Assembly (NCBI GenBank): GCA_900542155.1
Contig: UQMD01000001.1
Coordinates: 1-64,000 of the forward strand
From: an uncultured Collinsella sp.
GTDB lineage: Bacteria; Actinomycetota; Coriobacteriia; Coriobacteriales; Coriobacteriaceae
DNA length: 64,000 nucleotides
Direction: 5' to 3'
Positions 59,172-64,000 of this stretch are shown here, piece by piece. Each line of letters starts with the position of its first letter. Positions within the stretch are counted from its first letter, which is position 1. A model generated the notes under the pieces. That model was not told where the DNA came from and made no database searches. It saw only the letters and a program-made list of their open reading frames with translations. The position numbers were made by a program, and so were the translations under genes.

Positions 59172-60242
59172 TCAGCGCCCATACCACTGGCATCTCCACT
59201 CCTCAGCCAATTCAACCTGCCGAGGAATACCCGCCAGCCTCATTTTCTCGATCAGCTTCCCCGGATTCTTGAGCTCATCAAACGTAAACCGAAGCACCTT
59301 ATGCCCGAGCATTGTCAGATGAGATTCCCGCTGACGCTCTGCCACGAATGGGTCAGCCGACTCCCGACCCTCGCCGCTCTGCAAGGTGTACTTCCCCTTT
59401 CCGTCGAGCTCGCCGATGACACACGTCCCGTCCTCGAGCCGCCAAAAATAGTCGACGCGAAACACCTGGCTCGGATCGAGCGGGTCGCGAAACTCCACCT
59501 GCAGCTCCGGAACCGGAAAGCCGTACGCAATAAAGAATGCTCGGAACCGAGACTCGCCGCCGTTTTCAGACAGCCCGTCCGCATACGACGCAATCACCTG
59601 TGCCCTGCGATACCCTCGCCTGCCCTCGCAATCGGCGCGGAGGCGCTCGCACAAATCCCCACGTGATACGCCTTTCGCCCGCAGTGCAGAATCGGCAATC
59701 GCCAACCCGTAGGAGAACGGCGCACGCAGTAGGCAATCCTCCACCGTGCGCCAAAACGACGTCACCCGCACGCCATCAACATGCTCGAGTGCGCCCGCCA
59801 TCTGCGGACGCAACAACCTGCACCCGCCGCTCAACGCCACCGAACAACCCGTCTTAACAAGAAAACGCGACCCAAGCAGATCATTCGGCACCTCCAGACC
59901 CCACAAAAGCGCCGCGTCATAGCCCCAAAACGCCCAATCGGGATGAAACTCTGCAAGCCCTTTGATGGTACGCAGCGTTCGCTCCGCCGGCGTCAGCACA
60001 CCCCAATCATGTTGAAAGCAGAACAAATACGGCTCGGGTTCCGCGATATCGTCGGTTCCAACATGACGCCGCAGCCACATGAGCTCGGCATTGTCATGCG
60101 TTGCGAGCAGCGCACCTTGCTCGGTCGCCTCCGTGAGTCGCGCGAGCATCCTATTCCGCGCCAACGTGTTGCGAGTCGTATGCTTGTGCTTGAAAACGGT
60201 ATTAGACACTTCCATCACCACCACATCGGACAAATGGACCAT
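59172..60242 (-). CDS. DUF559/Vsr-like nuclease-fold protein
   Basis: A 356-aa protein. The C-terminal part (about 245-345) matches the DUF559 (Vsr-like, PD-(D/E)XK) pattern: FRVDYFWRLEDG (Asp), VIGELDGKGKY (Glu...Lys), then ERQRESHLTMLGHKVLRFTF with the expected Arg. The N-terminal 240 residues are a helical region like the AbiEi-type domains often fused to DUF559 in actinobacteria, including TEATEQGALLATHDN and FSYGLAIADSALRA. It may cut or bind DNA. Palindromes of family B flank it closely on both sides (two below, three above). The start at 60242 uses GGAGG; ATG 60215 and a TTG at 60266 are alternatives. Family call is by pattern. Confidence 0.65.
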   Translation of the reverse strand: MVHLSDVVVMEVSNTVFKHKHTTRNTLARNRMLARLTEATEQGALLATHDNAELMWLRRHVGTDDIAEPEPYLFCFQHDWGVLTPAERTLRTIKGLAEFHPDWAFWGYDAALLWGLEVPNDLLGSRFLVKTGCSVALSGGCRLLRPQMAGALEHVDGVRVTSFWRTVEDCLLRAPFSYGLAIADSALRAKGVSRGDLCERLRADCEGRRGYRRAQVIASYADGLSENGGESRFRAFFIAYGFPVPELQVEFRDPLDPSQVFRVDYFWRLEDGTCVIGELDGKGKYTLQSGEGRESADPFVAERQRESHLTMLGHKVLRFTFDELKNPGKLIEKMRLAGIPRQVELAEEWRCQWYGR

Positions 60243-60268
60243 CGTCACCGTTGCCTCCGCCGACAAAC

Positions 60269-60485
60269 GTTTCGACCTGTAACAGGAAGACCGATTTTTG
60301 GACTGTAGATGTTACAGATTGAGACATCCCCCCCAGCCAGGTGCCAAACGTCTCGATCTGTACCAGTAAGACGTTCTCCAGGCCCCTAAACGTTACAGAT
60401 TTAGACAAACCAGCGGCGCCCAAGCATTCGTCTCGATCTGTAACAGATAGACTGGTTTTTGTCCCCAAACGTTACAGATCGAGAC
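60269..60485. repeat. Three regularly spaced palindromes, family B (copies 5-7)
   Basis: Copies at 60269-60325, 60350-60406 and 60430-60485 with spacers of 24 and 23 nt (periods 81 and 80). Copy 5 is more diverged on its left arm (TTTCGACCTGTAAC). Loops and spacers are unrelated in sequence. Confidence 0.85.
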
Positions 60486-60525
60486 AAAAGGGCAGAAGGC
60501 AAGGCAGGCGACAACCGCCCATCCT

Positions 60526-61233
60526 CTACCCCCATTCCTGTTCGTAGATGTTGAGGGACTTTACGTACCGCCCCTGGGCGCCCATGATGTCGCGGACCAG
60601 ACGCAAGAAGAAGCTGATGCACGAGGTGTCAAAGCCGTCCTGCAGATCCTCGGGATGCACCGCACCCGGTCCGTCGACCGCCGTGTCGTTCAGGCGCGCG
60701 ATGTCATACAGGTAGAGCTGTCCCGCCGTAAGCCAGACATCGTCGACGCAGGCGAGGCGCACCGCAATCGCGCCGTCGTTCCAATGCTCCTTCTGCACGA
60801 TATGCGGGTCGTAGACATCAAAGCGATGATCGGTGCGCGTGTCCTTCAGCACGACCATGCCGGACGCAGGATTCTTGTCCAAAATGCCAAAGCGCGAGAA
60901 ATACTGCGTGTCGCGTACCTGCTCGAGCCGCTTGAGCGAGGCAGGCGAAAGCGATGCCGGCGGCTCGTCAACATATAGCTCGAGCAGCGTTTTGCCATGG
61001 CGATAGGGGCGCTCAAACAGCAGCCAATCGGTAAACGCCATGTTGTAGGCCATGATTTCGTTTTGAGAAGGCCCCTCGCAATAGCTGAGCCACGGGTCGA
61101 CAATGACCTCGAACTGTTCGCGTGCCGGCTCCAGGAATTGAAACTTCCGCAGCATCCAAAAGTGAGCCATGTCGGCAATATCGTTGCCGACGGCTTCAGC
61201 AAGCTCTGCTCGGTCAAAAGCGTGGTCAGTCAT
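60526..61233 (-). CDS. Conserved-looking hypothetical protein
   Basis: A 235-aa soluble protein beginning MTDHAFDRAELAEAVGNDIA. It has many aromatic and acidic residues (YDIARLND, VQKEHWNDGAIAVRLACVDD) and no signal peptide, membrane helix or metal motif that I recognise. GAGGA lies about eight bases before the ATG at 61233. It is the gene next to the family B array and the nuclease-like gene on the same strand, but a functional link is not evident. Confidence 0.6.
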   Translation of the reverse strand: MTDHAFDRAELAEAVGNDIADMAHFWMLRKFQFLEPAREQFEVIVDPWLSYCEGPSQNEIMAYNMAFTDWLLFERPYRHGKTLLELYVDEPPASLSPASLKRLEQVRDTQYFSRFGILDKNPASGMVVLKDTRTDHRFDVYDPHIVQKEHWNDGAIAVRLACVDDVWLTAGQLYLYDIARLNDTAVDGPGAVHPEDLQDGFDTSCISFFLRLVRDIMGAQGRYVKSLNIYEQEWG

Positions 61234-61545
61234 GGCATCCTCCTCAAACTGATGGACCTCAATTTGAGCTTACGAGGAGGGTGGGCAGCCACGACCAGCG
61301 CGGGCAAAATAGGCCTCCGGCTGCAAACCAGATGCTGACCAAACACTTGACGAAAAGCTTGACCGAAAATGCGCACCGCAACAAAACCGCAGGCAAACAT
61401 AGACGGCCAACCCGCCCTTTTGAGCCAGATGCCCGCAGCCACCACAGAAACAACAGGTGACCACAGCCCAAGAAGTCGACAAATGAACACCCGCACGTCG
61501 ACAAACGAGCAAACTGCTCGCAAATCCGCAAGGAGTGTCCCCGAA
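61234..61545. other. Intergenic region, nothing recognised
   Basis: About 310 bases between the hypothetical gene and the family C palindrome. Overlapping minus-strand frames exist, but they have no binding site and show Cys/Trp/Phe-rich, non-protein-like composition. I see no RNA gene. Confidence 0.45.
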
Positions 61546-61607
61546 TGCCGGCACAAAAGGAACGTCCCTAACTGTCGGCACTTAGGGACGTTCCTTTTGT
61601 GCCGGCA
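61546..61607. repeat. Palindrome, family C copy 2, perfect 26 bp
   Basis: Arms 61546-61571 and 61582-61607 are exact complements (TGCCGGCACAAAAGGAACGT...), with a 10-base loop. It lies about 50 bases after the gltD stop and may serve as its terminator. Confidence 0.8.
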
Positions 61608-61657
61608 GTTAGGGACAGCCCTTGCCGATTCGATTGTTGAATATCTCCGTGACTACT

Positions 61658-63139
<1,482 letters not shown>

Positions 63140-63144
63140 GGCAC

Positions 63145-64000
63145 TTACGCCTCCTTCTTGGTCGAAGCAACAGGGCTGGCAGCCACGGACGCAGCGCCCG
63201 CAGCACCGCCCGCAGCATCGAAGCGAGCGAGATCCGCAGCGCTCGCGCGACCGGTCACGATGTCAAACGCCAGCTCCTCTGCCTGCGCATGCGTCTTGCC
63301 GACGGCCTCGGCGGCGGCGACAATCGCCAGCACACGCTCGTACTCGGTCGGAATGACCTTCACGAAGTGCTTGCTCATCGTCTCAAAGCTGTAGAGCAGC
63401 TTGATGCCGCGCGGGCTCTGCGTCGCGTCCACGTGCTCCTGGATGAGCTCGCGAATCTGTGCCAGCTCGCCGGCCGTCGGGGCCTTGAGCTCCACGCTCT
63501 CGTGGTTCACGCGGGCACTGAGCGTGCCGTACTGGTCAAAGACATAGGCCACGCCACCCGTCATACCGGCGGCGAAGTTCTGCCCGACCTCGCCCAGGAT
63601 GAGCGCCAGACCACCCGTCATGTACTCGCAGCCATGGTTGCCGCAGCCCTCGACCACCACGGTGGCACCGGAGTTGCGCACGGCAAAACGCTGGCCGGCA
63701 AGACCGTTAATGAAGCCGCGGCCGCTCGTAGCGCCAAAGAACGCAACATTGCCCACGATGATGTTCTCGTCGAACTTGTAGGTCGCATGCGGGTTGGGGC
63801 GCACCGATACCTCGCCGCCCGAAAGGCCCTTGCCAAAGTAGTCGTTGGCGTCGCCGCACACGTTGAGCGTAATGCCGCGCGGCAGGAACGCGCCAAAGCT
63901 CTGACCGGCCGATCCATCGCAATCGATGGTGATGGAGCCGGCGGGCAGGCCCTCGGGATGCGCCTTGGTCACCGCGTTGCCCAGGATGGTGCCCACGCAG
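63145..64000 (-). CDS. gltB: Glutamate synthase large subunit, C-terminal part (cut by window end)
   Basis: The reading frame continues past base 64000, so only the last 285 residues are seen. They contain the GXGXG beta-helix domain: GDANDYFGKGLSGGEV, FGATSGRGFINGLAGQRF and GCGNHGCEYMTGG. This domain links the FMN synthase site to the glutaminase half. The last 50 residues are Ala-rich. The internal GTG at 63996 is not the start. It precedes gltD by five bases. Confidence 0.93.
   Translation of the reverse strand, partial: CVGTILGNAVTKAHPEGLPAGSITIDCDGSAGQSFGAFLPRGITLNVCGDANDYFGKGLSGGEVSVRPNPHATYKFDENIIVGNVAFFGATSGRGFINGLAGQRFAVRNSGATVVVEGCGNHGCEYMTGGLALILGEVGQNFAAGMTGGVAYVFDQYGTLSARVNHESVELKAPTAGELAQIRELIQEHVDATQSPRGIKLLYSFETMSKHFVKVIPTEYERVLAIVAAAEAVGKTHAQAEELAFDIVTGRASAADLARFDAAGGAAGAASVAASPVASTKKEA

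Noticed and set aside
61230..61556. Overlapping minus-strand frames upstream of the hypothetical gene at 60526
   Set aside because: No ribosome binding site, Cys/Trp/Phe-rich non-protein-like composition, three mutually overlapping frames.

Overview
The window looks like a chromosomal segment of a high-GC, anaerobic actinobacterium of the gut class Coriobacteriia, most likely a Collinsella. That placement is an inference from base composition, the mix of genes (formate-tetrahydrofolate ligase, superoxide reductase, PTS sugar uptake, AddAB) and the many intergenic palindromes; no rRNA or tRNA gene is present to prove it.

Layout. 1-6.4 kb is accessory: a secreted-toxin locus on the minus strand (membrane-anchored protein, lipoprotein with a C-terminal LHH nuclease domain, SUKH immunity protein), decayed sequence, then a plus-strand cassette of an unrecognised membrane protein, an unrecognised 453-aa protein and a small protein. 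6.6-12.3 kb holds a zinc-ribbon protein, a manganese-type CDF exporter, a membrane protein and fhs. 12.3-17.3 kb has ruvCAB, a degenerate NAD-synthetase-like protein and superoxide reductase. 17.5-31.9 kb is a run of large minus-strand DNA-metabolism genes: SWIM/SNF2 helicase, dnaE, addA and addB. 32-36 kb has a TrpR-like regulator, a holin-like membrane protein, an Rrf2 regulator divergent from cysK, and mnmA. 36-45.9 kb mixes an HTH-HipA-like kinase fusion, an M42 peptidase, an iron alcohol dehydrogenase, a low-GC LURP-one-like gene, a DUF1275 protein, a YgiQ radical SAM protein, a CPBP protease, an orphan RelB-like antitoxin and a truncated ABC ATPase. 46-50.5 kb is a PTS operon for an alpha-glucoside, probably maltose (EIIA, antiterminator, EIICB, phospho-alpha-glucosidase). 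50.9-57.4 kb has an RGG-tailed DEAD-box helicase and a copper operon (copA, copZ, csoR). 57.5-64 kb has an amidohydrolase, a DUF559-like nuclease gene flanked by palindrome arrays, an unknown gene, and gltD/gltB (gltB cut by the window end).

The most striking unexplained feature is the intergenic palindromes. (i) Seven 56-57-nt palindromes sharing the half-site GTTACAGATCGAGAC occur in tandem groups of two or three at a fixed 80-81-bp period, with unique 23-24-nt spacers and unique loops; five of the seven flank one nuclease-like gene. (ii) Two copies of a structured element keep a conserved core (GAAAGAGGAGCG...GTACGC) inside unrelated closing stems, and a third element shares the design with a perfect 30-bp outer stem. 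(iii) Other palindrome families recur, and one copy appears nested inside another. These are the best candidates for an undescribed system.
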